NCBI RefSeq assembly: GCF_000949135.2
Contig: NZ_JTAN02000021.1
Coordinates: forward strand, 930,001 to 994,000
Length of the DNA: 64,000 nt
From: Burkholderia sp. USMB20
Lineage (GTDB): Bacteria > Pseudomonadota > Gammaproteobacteria > Burkholderiales > Burkholderiaceae
Direction: 5' to 3'
Shown here piece after piece: positions 50,478 to 64,000 of this stretch. Position numbers and translations under genes: made by a program. Within the stretch, counting starts at the first letter, position 1. Each line of letters starts with the position of its first letter. Below the pieces are notes generated by a model, which saw nothing but the letters and a program-made list of their open reading frames with translations, did not search any database and was not told where the DNA came from.

Positions 50478-51371
50478 TTATCGTTGCCGCGCGGCTTCGC
50501 GCACGGCGTTCCAGACCTTCAACGCATCGACCGTCGCCGCGACGTCGTGCACGCGCACGATCGCAGCTCCACGCTCGAGCGCGCACAACGCGGCCGCCAC
50601 GCTCGCCGCGACGCGTTCCATCGGCGGCTTGCCGCCGATCACCGCGCCGAGCATCGACTTGCGCGACATGCCCGCGAGAATCGGATACGCGCGCCCGTCG
50701 GGCCGCGCCGGCGCCGTGTCCGGCAGCGCGGCCAGCAGCGCGTAGTTGTCGTCGACCACCGCCTTGCCGAACCCGAAGCCCGGATCGACGCAGATCCGTT
50801 CCGGCGCGACGCCCGCGTCGCGCAGCGCCTGCGCGCGCGCGGCGAGAAAATCGCGCACGTCGCTCACGACGTCGCCGTAATCGGGCTCGCCGACCTGCAT
50901 CGTCTGCGGCTCGCCGAGCATGTGCATCGCGCACAGCCCGCTGTTACCCTCGCGCACCGCATCGATCGCGCCCGGCTGACGGAAACCCCAGATGTCGTTG
51001 ATCAGGTCCGCGCCGGCAGCGAGCGCCGCGCGCATCACGGCCGGCTTGTAGGTGTCGATCGACAGCGGCACGTTCAGCGGCCGCAACGCTTCGACCAGCG
51101 GGATCACGCGCGCGAGTTCCTCGTCGAGCGGCACGGGCGGCGCGCCGGGACGGGTCGACTCGCCACCGATGTCGATCAGGTCGACGCCTTCGGCGATCAT
51201 CCGCTCGGCCTGGCGCAGCGCATCGTCGCGCGCGAGGAAGCGGCCGCCGTCGGAGAACGAATCGGGGGTGGCGTTCAGAATGCCCATCACGAGCGGGCGC
51301 TCGAACGTCAGGGAGAAACGGCCGCACTGCAGCGGCGCGGGAATGGATGCTGAAACAGCGGAATCGGGCAC
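50478..51371 (-). CDS. folP: Dihydropteroate synthase FolP
   Basis: This condenses 4-aminobenzoate with dihydropterin pyrophosphate in folate synthesis and is the sulfonamide target. Motifs are VMGILNATPDSFSDGG, DIGGESTRPG, the pterin-binding DINDIWGF-like LINDIWGF, and VRVHDVAAT at the end. The frame is open to a GTG at 51419, but that codon lies inside the ftsH terminator hairpin. I therefore place the start at the GTG at 51371 (VPDSAVSAS), giving 297 residues. Its ribosome site is weak, so the start is uncertain. Confidence 0.93.
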   Translation of the reverse strand: MPDSAVSASIPAPLQCGRFSLTFERPLVMGILNATPDSFSDGGRFLARDDALRQAERMIAEGVDLIDIGGESTRPGAPPVPLDEELARVIPLVEALRPLNVPLSIDTYKPAVMRAALAAGADLINDIWGFRQPGAIDAVREGNSGLCAMHMLGEPQTMQVGEPDYGDVVSDVRDFLAARAQALRDAGVAPERICVDPGFGFGKAVVDDNYALLAALPDTAPARPDGRAYPILAGMSRKSMLGAVIGGKPPMERVAASVAAALCALERGAAIVRVHDVAATVDALKVWNAVREAARQR

Positions 51372-51394
51372 GGGCGGGAGGCGTTGATGAATGC

Positions 51395-51426
51395 AAAACG
51401 GGCCGGTGTGAAGCCACACCAGCCCG
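51395..51426 (-). terminator. Terminator between ftsH and folP
   Basis: On the minus strand CGGGC-T-GGTGTG pairs with CACACC-G-GCCCG around GCTT, followed by TTTT. It follows the ftsH stop by about 20 bases and may allow partial read-through to folP. Confidence 0.75.
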
Positions 51427-51447
51427 TGAACGGTGCTACGGCGAAGG

Positions 51448-53343
<1,896 letters not shown>

Positions 53344-53509
53344 AGCACCACTCCTTCACTCGTAGACGAGCGCCTACATTTTCCTTGCGGCGCTCCTCGG
53401 TCATTCTAATCCAGTCCGACCACCCCTGCCATAAGGATTGACAACCGCCGCGATAGCGCTTCGCTTGTCTGGCAAGGGCCGGAGCCCGTTTGCGGCACCC
53501 CGCTCCGCG

Positions 53510-54172
53510 TCACCGCGGATGCTTCAGATGCCGACCCAAAATGAACGTTTCGGACGATTTGTCGCGGGACGCCTTCGGCTTGCGCGGCGCGACAGTCTTA
53601 AACTGCTGTTTGAACTTTTCGACGATCTGGCTGTAGCCGCTGCCGTGAAAGCACTTCACGAGCAGCGCACCGTCCGGCTTCAGATGATTCTGCGCGAATT
53701 CGAGCGCCAGATCGCACAGATGCTCGATGCGCGCCGCGTCCGCCGAGGCCACGCCGGAGAGGTTGGGGGCCATGTCGGAAATAACAAGGTCCACCGCGCG
53801 ACCTTCGAGCACTTCTTCGAGCCGGTGAAGGACCTCGTCCTCGCGGAAATCGCCCTGCAGGAAGTGGACGTCCGCGATCGGCTCCATCGGCAGGATGTCG
53901 AGCGCCACGATCGTGCCGTCGATGCCGCCTTCGCGCTCCGCGTCGCGCTTCTTGCCCTGCGCGAGCTTGTTGCGGGCATACTGGCTCCAGCTGCCCGGCG
54001 TCGCGCCGAGGTCGACGATCACCTGGCCCGGACGGATCAGCTTGTCCTGCTCGTCGATTTCCTTCAGCTTGTACGCGGCGCGCGCGCGATAGCCCTCCCG
54101 CTGCGCCATTTTGACGTACGGGTCGTTGATGTGGTCGTGCAGCCAGTGCTGGTTAAAGCGGTTTTTTGCCAT
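53510..54172 (-). CDS. rlmE: 23S rRNA (uridine-2'-O)-methyltransferase RlmE (FtsJ/RrmJ)
   Basis: This is a 220-residue enzyme that methylates U2552 of 23S rRNA (E. coli numbering) late in 50S assembly. The K-D-K-E catalytic set is visible: Lys35 in AAYKLKEI, Asp in ISDMAPN, Lys in LLVKCFHG and Glu in SSETFILG. The SAM motif is [12 protein letters not shown]. The family N-terminus of about 50 residues is complete. It is divergent from yhbY with a shared 193-base promoter region. Confidence 0.95.
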   Translation of the reverse strand: MAKNRFNQHWLHDHINDPYVKMAQREGYRARAAYKLKEIDEQDKLIRPGQVIVDLGATPGSWSQYARNKLAQGKKRDAEREGGIDGTIVALDILPMEPIADVHFLQGDFREDEVLHRLEEVLEGRAVDLVISDMAPNLSGVASADAARIEHLCDLALEFAQNHLKPDGALLVKCFHGSGYSQIVEKFKQQFKTVAPRKPKASRDKSSETFILGRHLKHPR

Positions 54173-54365
54173 TCGAGAGAGAGATTGCTGCTATTTGCTT
54201 CGTGAAGCCGTGCTTTTGGCGGATAATACGCGTCTTCTTCGCGCGGCTGCGGCCCCTTCCGGGCCCAAGCCGCGATTTTACGTGGTTTCGGCGCGCGGCT
54301 GATGCGGTAACTTCCCGCGATTCGCTTCTGACGCAGCGCGCCCCTATTTAGATTTCGACATTTCC

Positions 54366-54893
54366 ATGCCCGCCCTTTCGCTTTCCCCCGCCGAGCGCTC
54401 CGCGCTGCGCTCCCAGGCCCATGCGCTCAAGCCCGTCGTGCTGATCGGCGCCGAAGGGCTCACCGACGCCGTGCTGAAGGAAATCAAGGTGCACCTCGCC
54501 GCGCACCAGTTGATCAAGATCCGTGTGTTCGGTGACGAGCGCGACGAGCGCGTCGCCATTTACGACGAGATCTGCGACCGCCTGAACGCGGCGCCGATCC
54601 AGCACATCGGCAAGCTGCTGGTGATCTGGAAGCCCGAGGCTGCCGTGGCGGCCCCGGCCCGCGGCCGTCGTGCCGGCGCGCTGCCGAGCGCGGCCGAAGC
54701 CGTCGACGACAAGAAAGGCCGTGCACCGCGCACCGTCAAGGTCGTCAAGGTGTCGCCGAACGCGAGCCCGGTGCGCCGTCCGCGGCCGGTGAAGGTCACG
54801 GTGCGCGGCAACGAGCGCGTGACGGCAGGCGGCACGGTGAAGCGCGCGAAAAAGCGTCAGGCCAGCACGAAGCGGCCGCACCAGGGCAAGTAA
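54366..54893 (+). CDS. yhbY: YhbY-type CRM-domain RNA-binding protein
   Basis: This is a 175-residue protein. The CRM domain (about residues 1-95) has LKPVVLIGAEGLTDAV with the GxxG-like RNA loop, and HQLIKIRVFG. YhbY proteins bind pre-50S ribosomal RNA. E. coli YhbY is about 97 residues; here a basic Lys/Arg/Pro-rich tail of about 80 residues is added, probably for extra RNA contact. It is divergent from rlmE, another 50S maturation gene. Confidence 0.88.
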   Translation: MPALSLSPAERSALRSQAHALKPVVLIGAEGLTDAVLKEIKVHLAAHQLIKIRVFGDERDERVAIYDEICDRLNAAPIQHIGKLLVIWKPEAAVAAPARGRRAGALPSAAEAVDDKKGRAPRTVKVVKVSPNASPVRRPRPVKVTVRGNERVTAGGTVKRAKKRQASTKRPHQGK

Positions 54894-54951
54894 TCCCGCC
54901 GCGCGGCACGGGGCACCCCGTGCCGCGTTGCCCGCGCGGCGCTCAGGCCAT

Positions 54952-55410
54952 TCAGGCGTCTTGCGCCGGCAGACGCCAGATCAGCATCAGCCCCAGCACG
55001 CTCTCGACGAGATAGAACAGGCTCGAGACGCCGTGCAGCATCCCGAAGCGGCTCGCATACGGCGAGTTCGCGATATCGGTGCCCGCCTCCATCGCGGCCA
55101 CCCGCAGCGCGTTCATGAACGGCTGCAACGCAAAATACCCGACCAGCACGCACGCGACCATCGCCGCGACGATCCAGCGCACGCGACGATAATCGCCGCT
55201 GCCGCGTCGCACCTGCTGGTTCGACAGCGCGAGCAGCAGCACGCCGCATACGACACCGAGGATCGCCTCGATGCGGAACAGCTGGGCGGCGACCGAGCCG
55301 GCCGTCATCCGCTCCAGCGTCCTGAACAGCACGGGCGCGACCGCATACCCGATCGTCAGCAGGCTGCCGACCCACACGGCCGACAGCAGGCGGAACACGC
55401 GATGCGGCAT
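54952..55410 (-). CDS. DUF4149 family membrane protein
   Basis: This is a 152-residue protein with four membrane segments. The N-terminal FRLLSAVWVGSLLTIGYAVAPVLFRTL and the mid-region SRFGMLHGVSSLFYLVE are typical of DUF4149. Function is unknown. The start is ATG 55410 with GGGGAG upstream; the codon before it is GTG. It lies 14 bases after greA and is probably co-transcribed. Confidence 0.8.
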   Translation of the reverse strand: MPHRVFRLLSAVWVGSLLTIGYAVAPVLFRTLERMTAGSVAAQLFRIEAILGVVCGVLLLALSNQQVRRGSGDYRRVRWIVAAMVACVLVGYFALQPFMNALRVAAMEAGTDIANSPYASRFGMLHGVSSLFYLVESVLGLMLIWRLPAQDA

Positions 55411-55424
55411 CACGTCTCCCCGCT

Positions 55425-55901
55425 TCAGATATAGCTGACCGAGATGATTTCGTACTCGCGCACGCCGCTCGGCGCCTGCACGGCCGCGACGTCGCCTTCG
55501 GACTTGCCGATCAGCGCGCGGGCGATCGGCGAGCTGACCGAGATCAGGCCGTGATCGATATCGGCTTCGTCGTCGCCGACGATCTGGTACTTGACGGTGT
55601 CGCCGGACTCGAGATCCTCGAGTTCGACCGTCGATGCGAAGACCACGCGGCCTTCGGCGTCGAGCACGGTGGGATCGATGACCTGCGCGGCCGACAGCTT
55701 CGATTCGATTTCCGCGATGCGACCCTCGATGAAGCCCTGTTTTTCTTTCGCAGCGTCGTATTCGGCGTTTTCGGACAGATCGCCCTGTGCGCGGGCCTCC
55801 GCGATCGCGTTGATCACGGCCGGCCGCTCGACGGACTTGAGACGCTGCAATTCATCGCGCAGTTGCTCTGCGCCACGCTTTGTCAACGGAATGGTGCTCA
55901 T
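55425..55901 (-). CDS. greA: Transcription elongation factor GreA
   Basis: This is a 158-residue protein. The N-terminal coiled coil carries the acidic tip [14 protein letters not shown], which enters the RNA polymerase secondary channel and stimulates transcript cleavage. The C-terminal FKBP-like domain includes [11 protein letters not shown] and [10 protein letters not shown]. The gene follows carB after a strong terminator. Confidence 0.96.
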   Translation of the reverse strand: MSTIPLTKRGAEQLRDELQRLKSVERPAVINAIAEARAQGDLSENAEYDAAKEKQGFIEGRIAEIESKLSAAQVIDPTVLDAEGRVVFASTVELEDLESGDTVKYQIVGDDEADIDHGLISVSSPIARALIGKSEGDVAAVQAPSGVREYEIISVSYI

Positions 55902-55928
55902 AAACGGCTCAATCGCTAAAAACGGCTA

Positions 55929-55989
55929 TAAAAAAAATCACCGCGATTAAACGTATTTCCGGTGAACCGGAAACACCGCTTAATCGCGG
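55929..55989 (-). terminator. Nested-stem terminator after carB
   Basis: The outer arms CCGCGATTAA (55941-55950) and TTAATCGCGG (55980-55989) pair perfectly. Inside, TTTCCGG/CCGGAAA (55956-55973) forms a second stem. On the minus strand a run of eight or more T follows. Confidence 0.85.
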
Positions 55990-56019
55990 CACGTGTTGCT
56001 TCGACAGGTAACTGACTGC

Positions 56020-59274
<3,255 letters not shown>

Positions 59275-59334
59275 GGCTTGTGAATTCAGTAAGTAATCTT
59301 TGTCGTGGCGTTGTCGTCGGTCGGCAGGCCGCGC

Positions 59335-60006
59335 TCAGCTCATGGTGGCGAGCGCGAGCTTCACCGAGAAACCGATGAACAGGCCGCCCACGCTGCTCGC
59401 CGCGCCCGCCGCGAGCCTGCGGCGGCGGCGGAAATGCTCGGCGAGCCGTGCGCCCGCGAAGATCAGCGTGCTCAGGTACAGGAAGCTCGCGCATTGCGCG
59501 ATCGCCCCGAGCACGACGAACGACAGCGCGGGATGCGGGAATGCCGGGTCGACGAACTGGATGAAGAACGAGATGAAGAACAGGATCGCCTTCGGATTCA
59601 GGAGGCTCACGATCAGCGCCTTGCGGAACGGCTTGTCGAAAGACTGTTCGCCGTCGACCGCCTGCGGCGCGTCAGCCGGCGCATCGCTGCGCGCGCGCAG
59701 CTTCTGCCACGCGCTGCGCAGCATGCCGGAGCCGATGTAGAGCAGATACGCGGCGCCGCCGTACTTCACGACGGAGAACAGCAGCGGGTTCGCCTTCAGC
59801 AGCGACGCGACGCCCGCGGCGGACAGCACCATCAGCACCGTATCGCCGACGAACACGCCGCAGGCCGCGCGATAGCCGGCCTTCACGCCGCGCTGCGCCG
59901 CGAGCGACAGCACGTACATCGAGTTCGGCCCCGGCAGCAGGATGATGAAGATCACGCCGAACACGTAGGTCCAGATATCCGTGATGCCGAGTGCGTGGCC
60001 GAACAT
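59335..60006 (-). CDS. LysE/RhtB-family amino acid exporter (LeuE-like)
   Basis: This is a 223-residue protein with about six membrane segments. The motif FIILLPGPNSMYVLSLAAQRG is the LysE/RhtB signature, and the later LNPKAILFFISFF is typical. The family exports amino acids such as leucine, threonine or homoserine. It lies between carA and carB on the same strand (37 and 60 bases apart), so it is expected to be made with carbamoyl-phosphate synthase; a link to arginine or pyrimidine overflow is conjecture. Confidence 0.85.
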   Translation of the reverse strand: MFGHALGITDIWTYVFGVIFIILLPGPNSMYVLSLAAQRGVKAGYRAACGVFVGDTVLMVLSAAGVASLLKANPLLFSVVKYGGAAYLLYIGSGMLRSAWQKLRARSDAPADAPQAVDGEQSFDKPFRKALIVSLLNPKAILFFISFFIQFVDPAFPHPALSFVVLGAIAQCASFLYLSTLIFAGARLAEHFRRRRRLAAGAASSVGGLFIGFSVKLALATMS

Positions 60007-60043
60007 GATGCGAATCTCCCGTTCTTCGGTTGCTTCAGTTGCG

Positions 60044-61189
60044 TCAGGCGTTGCGCTGCTTCGCCGCGTCCATCAGTGCGGTGAAACGGTCGAACAGATA
60101 GCCGATGTCGTGCGGGCCGGGCGACGCTTCCGGGTGGCCCTGGAAGCAGAATGCCGGCTTGTCGGTCAGCTCGAAGCCCTGCAGCGTGCCGTCGAACAGC
60201 GACACGTGCGTCACGCGCGCGTTGGCCGGCAGCGAATCCGCGTCGACCGCGAAGCCGTGGTTCTGCGACGTGATCACCACGCGACCGTCGCCGAGATCCT
60301 TCACCGGATGGTTCGCGCCGTGGTGGCCCGTCTTCATCTTGAGCGTCTTCGCGCCGACCGCGAGGCCCATGATCTGGTGGCCGAGGCAGATGCCGAAGGT
60401 CGGCACGCCGCGCTCGATGAACTGCTTCGTGGCCGCGATCGCGTAGTCGCACGGTTCCGGATCGCCGGGGCCGTTCGACAGGAAGATGCCGTCCGGATTC
60501 AGCGCGAGCGCATCTTCCGCGCTCGCTTGTGCCGGCAGCACCGTCACGTGGCAGCCGCGCTCCGCGAGCATGCGCAGGATGTTGTACTTGACGCCGAAGT
60601 CATACGCGACGACGCGGTACTTCGGCGCTTCCTGCATGCCGTAGCCGCTGCCGAGGCGCCATTCGGTCTGCTTCCACTCGAACGGCTTGGTGGTCGACAC
60701 GACCTTCGCGAGATCCATGCCCGCGAGGCCCGCGAACGAGCGCGCGAGCTCGATCGCCTTCGCCTCGTCGTCCGAGCCGGCCAGGATGCAGCCGCTCTGC
60801 GCGCCCTTGTCGCGCAGGATCCGGGTCAGCTTGCGGGTATCGATGCCGGCGATCGCGACGACGCCTTCGTCGCGCAGGTAATCGCCGAGCGTGCGGTCCA
60901 TGCGGAAGTTCGATGCGAGCGTCGGCAGATCACGGATGATCAGGCCGGCGGCATGGACTTTCGTGGCTTCGACGTCTTCGGCGTTGACGCCGACGTTGCC
61001 GATATGCGGGTAGGTGAGCGTGACGATCTGACGCGCGTAGCTCGGATCGGTCAGGATTTCCTGATAGCCGGTAATCGCGGTGTTGAACACGACTTCACCG
61101 ATCGTGTGGCCTTCGGCCCCGATCGAATAACCACGAAAGACCGTGCCGTCGGCGAGTGCAAGCAAGGCGGGAGAAAAAGACGGCAACAC
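60044..61189 (-). CDS. carA: Carbamoyl-phosphate synthase small subunit (glutaminase)
   Basis: This is a 381-residue subunit that hydrolyses glutamine and passes ammonia to CarB. The N-terminal domain has [19 protein letters not shown]. The class I amidotransferase triad is Cys in FGICLGHQI and His/Glu in GHPEASPGP. The start chosen is the GTG at 61189, spaced 7-8 bases after AAGGAG; the frame extends to an ATG at 61210 that would use up this ribosome site. A strong promoter lies about 230 bases upstream. Confidence 0.95.
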   Translation of the reverse strand: MLPSFSPALLALADGTVFRGYSIGAEGHTIGEVVFNTAITGYQEILTDPSYARQIVTLTYPHIGNVGVNAEDVEATKVHAAGLIIRDLPTLASNFRMDRTLGDYLRDEGVVAIAGIDTRKLTRILRDKGAQSGCILAGSDDEAKAIELARSFAGLAGMDLAKVVSTTKPFEWKQTEWRLGSGYGMQEAPKYRVVAYDFGVKYNILRMLAERGCHVTVLPAQASAEDALALNPDGIFLSNGPGDPEPCDYAIAATKQFIERGVPTFGICLGHQIMGLAVGAKTLKMKTGHHGANHPVKDLGDGRVVITSQNHGFAVDADSLPANARVTHVSLFDGTLQGFELTDKPAFCFQGHPEASPGPHDIGYLFDRFTALMDAAKQRNA

Positions 61190-61421
61190 GGGAGGCTCCT
61201 TGGGGAACACCCTGCTGCCGACCTGTTTACCCTGCCGCGCGAGCGCCGCGCTGCGTAGGCGCGCGGAATCGCTAGCTGGACGCGACCTGCGTTGTCGAGA
61301 CGCGAACCCGGCGCGTGGCGCACGAGGCTTCGCGGCATCGCCCGACAGGCGGCGTGCGGCGGATGAACGGGATGAGTGAGGTAGGCGCTAGGGTGCGAGG
61401 TTGATCAGCACAAACTTTCAA

Positions 61422-61451
61422 ATTATAGCCCGAAAATGGCCTTATCTTCAA
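61422..61451 (-). promoter_or_regulatory. Sigma-70-like promoter upstream of carA
   Basis: The -35 TTGAAG (61446-61451), an 18-base spacer and a perfect -10 TATAAT (61422-61427) are read on the minus strand. The leader to the carA GTG would be about 220 bases, long enough for control by pyrimidines or arginine, although no clear riboswitch was recognised in 61190-61420. Confidence 0.7.
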
Positions 61452-61561
61452 TCGATATGGCCGTCCGATCGTGCATGCGGCGTGCATGCGGCGCGCGTGA
61501 CGGCGCGCGGTCGCGCACGACACTCGTTGCTGCGGCCCCGTTTCCGCAGCCGCCCTACCCG

Positions 61562-62794
61562 TCAGCGTACCGCCGGATCAACGTGCTTGCCAGCGCTGCG
61601 CGCGGGCCACACGCACCAGACCGCGCTCGCGAGCTGCAGCGCGAGCAGCACGCTCCACGCGGTGACGTGCGCGGCGGCCGGGTAATGGCCGTCGACGGCC
61701 GGCCAGTGCGACAGCACCGCGCCGATGCCGATCTGGAACGCAAAGATCAGCACGAAGATCACGAGCGTCAGCGTCGTATTCGCGCGGCCGATCAGATGCG
61801 CCGGAAAGTGACCGGCCAGCACCGCGTAGGTCAGGATCCCGACGCCGCCGAACATCCCGTAGGCCGCCCACAGCACGGCCGGCGGCAGCGGCACGCGCGC
61901 GACGATCGCGCCCTGCGTGGCGACGAACAGCACCATGCCGATGCCGCAAAATGCCTGGACGGACACCCCGCGGCGCTCGAGCACGCGCGCCGCCGCGCCG
62001 AAGCCGACGCAGCCCGCCATCATCGCGAAGCCGAGCACCGACACGAGCCGCGCGGCGTGCTGCGCATCGAACCCCGCGACGTCGCGCAGGTACGGGCCGA
62101 CCCACAGCGACTGCATCGCATAGAACACGCCCTGCGTGACGATCGAGAACGACGAAATCTTCCAGAACGCACGGCTGCCCAGGATGTGCCACGTGCCCTT
62201 GAACTGGCTGACGATCCCGCCCTGCTGACGCGGCCGCTCGGCTTCCGGCGCACCGAGGCCGATCGCGGCCGCGACGACGATCGTCAGCACCGCGAGGCCG
62301 CCGCAGATCACGCGCCAGCTCGTCACGCCGAGCAGCCAGGTCAGCGGCGAGCCGACCGCGACGCCGCCGAGGCCGCCGACGGCCATCACGAGACCGTTGA
62401 CGAGCGGCAGCCGGCCGACCGGAAAATGCTGCGCGAGCGCCTTGAACGCCGCGCCGAGACACACCGACACGCCGACGCCGATCAGGAGCCGGCCGACCAT
62501 CATCGTGCCGAGGTCGTGCGCGATGCCGAACACGGCGGCGCCGGCTGCCGCGAACAGCAGCATCCCGGCCGCCACGCGGCGCGGGCCGAAATGGTCGAGC
62601 AGCACGCCGGCCGGAATCTGCGCGCCGGCGAAGCCGAGGAAATAGAGACTGGTGAGCAGCCCGAGATCGGCGGCCGACAGCCCGAGCTCGTGCGTGACGA
62701 ACGGCGCGAAGCCGAGATTGACGCCGCGGAACACGTACGACACGAAATATCCGATCGCAAACAGCGCGAGCACCCTCACCTGCACCGACGACAT
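61562..62794 (-). CDS. MFS transporter
   Basis: This is a 410-residue protein with twelve predicted membrane segments. The loop 2-3 motif GVLLDHFGPRRVAAGM (GxxxDxxGxRR type) marks the major facilitator superfamily. The start is ATG 62794 (MSSVQVRVLALFAIGYFVSYV), preceded by AAGGAG; the frame extends further up without a ribosome site. The substrate is unknown, though the overall look is of anion or sugar-phosphate-like symporters. Confidence 0.85.
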   Translation of the reverse strand: MSSVQVRVLALFAIGYFVSYVFRGVNLGFAPFVTHELGLSAADLGLLTSLYFLGFAGAQIPAGVLLDHFGPRRVAAGMLLFAAAGAAVFGIAHDLGTMMVGRLLIGVGVSVCLGAAFKALAQHFPVGRLPLVNGLVMAVGGLGGVAVGSPLTWLLGVTSWRVICGGLAVLTIVVAAAIGLGAPEAERPRQQGGIVSQFKGTWHILGSRAFWKISSFSIVTQGVFYAMQSLWVGPYLRDVAGFDAQHAARLVSVLGFAMMAGCVGFGAAARVLERRGVSVQAFCGIGMVLFVATQGAIVARVPLPPAVLWAAYGMFGGVGILTYAVLAGHFPAHLIGRANTTLTLVIFVLIFAFQIGIGAVLSHWPAVDGHYPAAAHVTAWSVLLALQLASAVWCVWPARSAGKHVDPAVR

Positions 62795-62851
62795 CGCTTC
62801 TCCTTGTGACTGCGCGCAGCGCGCAGCAACGGCCGCGCTACCGCGCACAAA

Positions 62852-62881
62852 CGAAAACGCCGTCACCTCGGTGACGGCGTT
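62852..62881 (-). terminator. Terminator after mltD
   Basis: AACGCCGTCAC (62856-62866) pairs with GTGACGGCGTT (62871-62881) around CTCG. On the minus strand TTTTCG follows. Confidence 0.8.
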
Positions 62882-62953
62882 GCTACGCGTTTCGTCGGAT
62901 GATAACGCAATCGCGCGCCCCGGTCGGGCCGCCGCGCCGCGATCGCGGCCGCG

Positions 62954-64000
62954 TTACTTCTTGCCCTTGTGCGCAGCGGCCTTCGGTGCAGCCTTCGCGG
63001 GCGCGGCCTTGGCCACGCGGGCCGCCGGCTTCGCGGCACCGTGCTTCGCGCCGCGCGACTTGCCGCCGACCGACAGGCTCGCGCGCTCGATATGCGCGCC
63101 GGCGGTCGACGTCGCGATCCGCTCCGGCCCCGGCTCGGCCGGCACCGCGCGGCCGACCGGCACGTGCAGCACGAGCGCCTGGCCCGGCATCGCGAGATCG
63201 CGATGCGTGCGGTTCCATGCCTTCAGCTGCGCGACCGACACGCCGTAGCGGCCGGCGATCGCCGCCATCGACTGCTTGCGGCGCACGCGGATCAGCATCT
63301 TGCGCGTGTCGGGCACGTCGGGCTCCATCGCGAGCACACCGTTTTCCGCGACGTCCGCGCTGATGTCCTCGTCGTCGTCATCGCCGCGCGGCACGACGAT
63401 CGTCGAGCCCGGCTTCAGGCGCATGCCGGCCGGAATCTTGTTGACCGACATCAGCGTGTCGGCGTCCACGCCGATCTTCTCGGCGATCGCGGCCGGGCGC
63501 GCGCGCTCGCTGACCGTATAGGTGGTCCACGTCGACAACTGGCCGTTGTAGGCCTTCAGGTTCTTCTCGAACGCCGCCGCGTTGTCGAACGGCAGCAGGA
63601 TCTGCGGCTCGGTCGCGCCGAGGATCACCGGCTTCGCGAACGACGGGTTCAGCGAGCGGAACTCGTCGAGCGACAGGTTCGCGAGCTTCGCGGCCACCGC
63701 CACGTCGATGTCGCGCGCCGTCGTGACCGTCACGAAATACGGGTGGTTGGGGATCTCCGGCAGCGTCAGGCCGAACTGCTGCGGATTCGCGATGATGTTC
63801 TTCACCGCCTGCAGCTTCGGCACGTAGTTGCGCGTCTCGTTCGGCATCCGCAGGCTCTGGTAATCGGTCGGCAGGCCGGCCGCCTGGTTGCGCGCGATCG
63901 CACGCTGCACGTTGCCTTCGCCCCAGTTGTACGCGGCCAGTGCGAGGTACCAGTCGCCGAACATGTCATGCAGGCGCGACAGGTAGTCGAGCGCGGCGCT
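62954..64000 (-). CDS. mltD: Membrane-bound lytic murein transglycosylase D, C-terminal part
   Basis: The frame runs off the right edge. The visible part begins ALDYLSRLHDMFGDWYLALA, then AYNWGEGNVQRAI, the end of the SLT catalytic domain (AYNxG motif). The N-terminal lipobox and catalytic Glu lie outside the window. A LysM-like repeat follows (VTTARDIDVAVAAKLANLS, then TYTVSERARPAAIAEKIGV, then VRRKQSMAAIAGRYGVSVAQ), ending in a Lys/Ala-rich tail. The family cuts glycan strands to give anhydromuropeptides during wall growth. A terminator follows. Confidence 0.92.
   Translation of the reverse strand, partial: SAALDYLSRLHDMFGDWYLALAAYNWGEGNVQRAIARNQAAGLPTDYQSLRMPNETRNYVPKLQAVKNIIANPQQFGLTLPEIPNHPYFVTVTTARDIDVAVAAKLANLSLDEFRSLNPSFAKPVILGATEPQILLPFDNAAAFEKNLKAYNGQLSTWTTYTVSERARPAAIAEKIGVDADTLMSVNKIPAGMRLKPGSTIVVPRGDDDDEDISADVAENGVLAMEPDVPDTRKMLIRVRRKQSMAAIAGRYGVSVAQLKAWNRTHRDLAMPGQALVLHVPVGRAVPAEPGPERIATSTAGAHIERASLSVGGKSRGAKHGAAKPAARVAKAAPAKAAPKAAAHKGKK

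Overview
The window looks like chromosome 1 of a Burkholderia species, most likely from the Burkholderia cepacia complex. The support is very high GC with strong third-codon GC bias, the pstSCAB-phoU-phoB-phoR block next to ppk and ppx, the ftsH-folP-glmM run, and carA - LysE-type exporter - carB - greA. The assignment rests on gene order and protein character, not on a database search.

Region 1 (1-22.2 kb) is a single minus-strand gene train that I read as an unusual secretion and biosynthesis cluster. In transcription order it encodes a 64-residue peptide with a double-glycine leader, an HlyD-type adaptor, a C39-peptidase ABC exporter, a TolC-type outer-membrane protein, an AT-ACP protein, a 2014-residue FabL/KS/KS-like/KR/DH synthase of polyunsaturated-fatty-acid-synthase (PUFA) type, a P450-KR-DH fusion, a flavin monooxygenase, a LolD/MacB-like ATPase and permease, a LolA-like periplasmic protein and the start of an outer-membrane beta-barrel protein. 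Many junctions overlap by 4 bases. The first genes make and export a bacteriocin-like peptide. The middle genes build and oxidise an acyl chain. The last genes look like an envelope route for a lipid or lipidated product. Whether the acyl chain is joined to the peptide is open.

Region 2 (22.2-27.8 kb) is lower in GC and partly decayed. It holds a remnant of an isoquinoline 1-oxidoreductase beta subunit, an ABC exporter behind an orphan MbtH-like gene, a degraded phage integrase, a lipoprotein gene and a probably frameshifted lipoprotein gene. It ends at tRNA-Arg(UCU), which marks a likely island boundary.

Region 3 (27.8-64 kb) is housekeeping. It includes uppP, an aldose epimerase-like gene, an nlpD-like gene, an acyl-CoA synthetase, a MATE pump, olsB, sixA, tRNA-Pro(UGG), ppx and ppk (divergent), the phosphate operon with phased Pho boxes, glmM-folP-ftsH-rlmE, yhbY, greA, carAB, an MFS transporter and the C-terminal part of mltD. 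Phosphate supply links much of the centre: Pho boxes precede both pstS and ppk.
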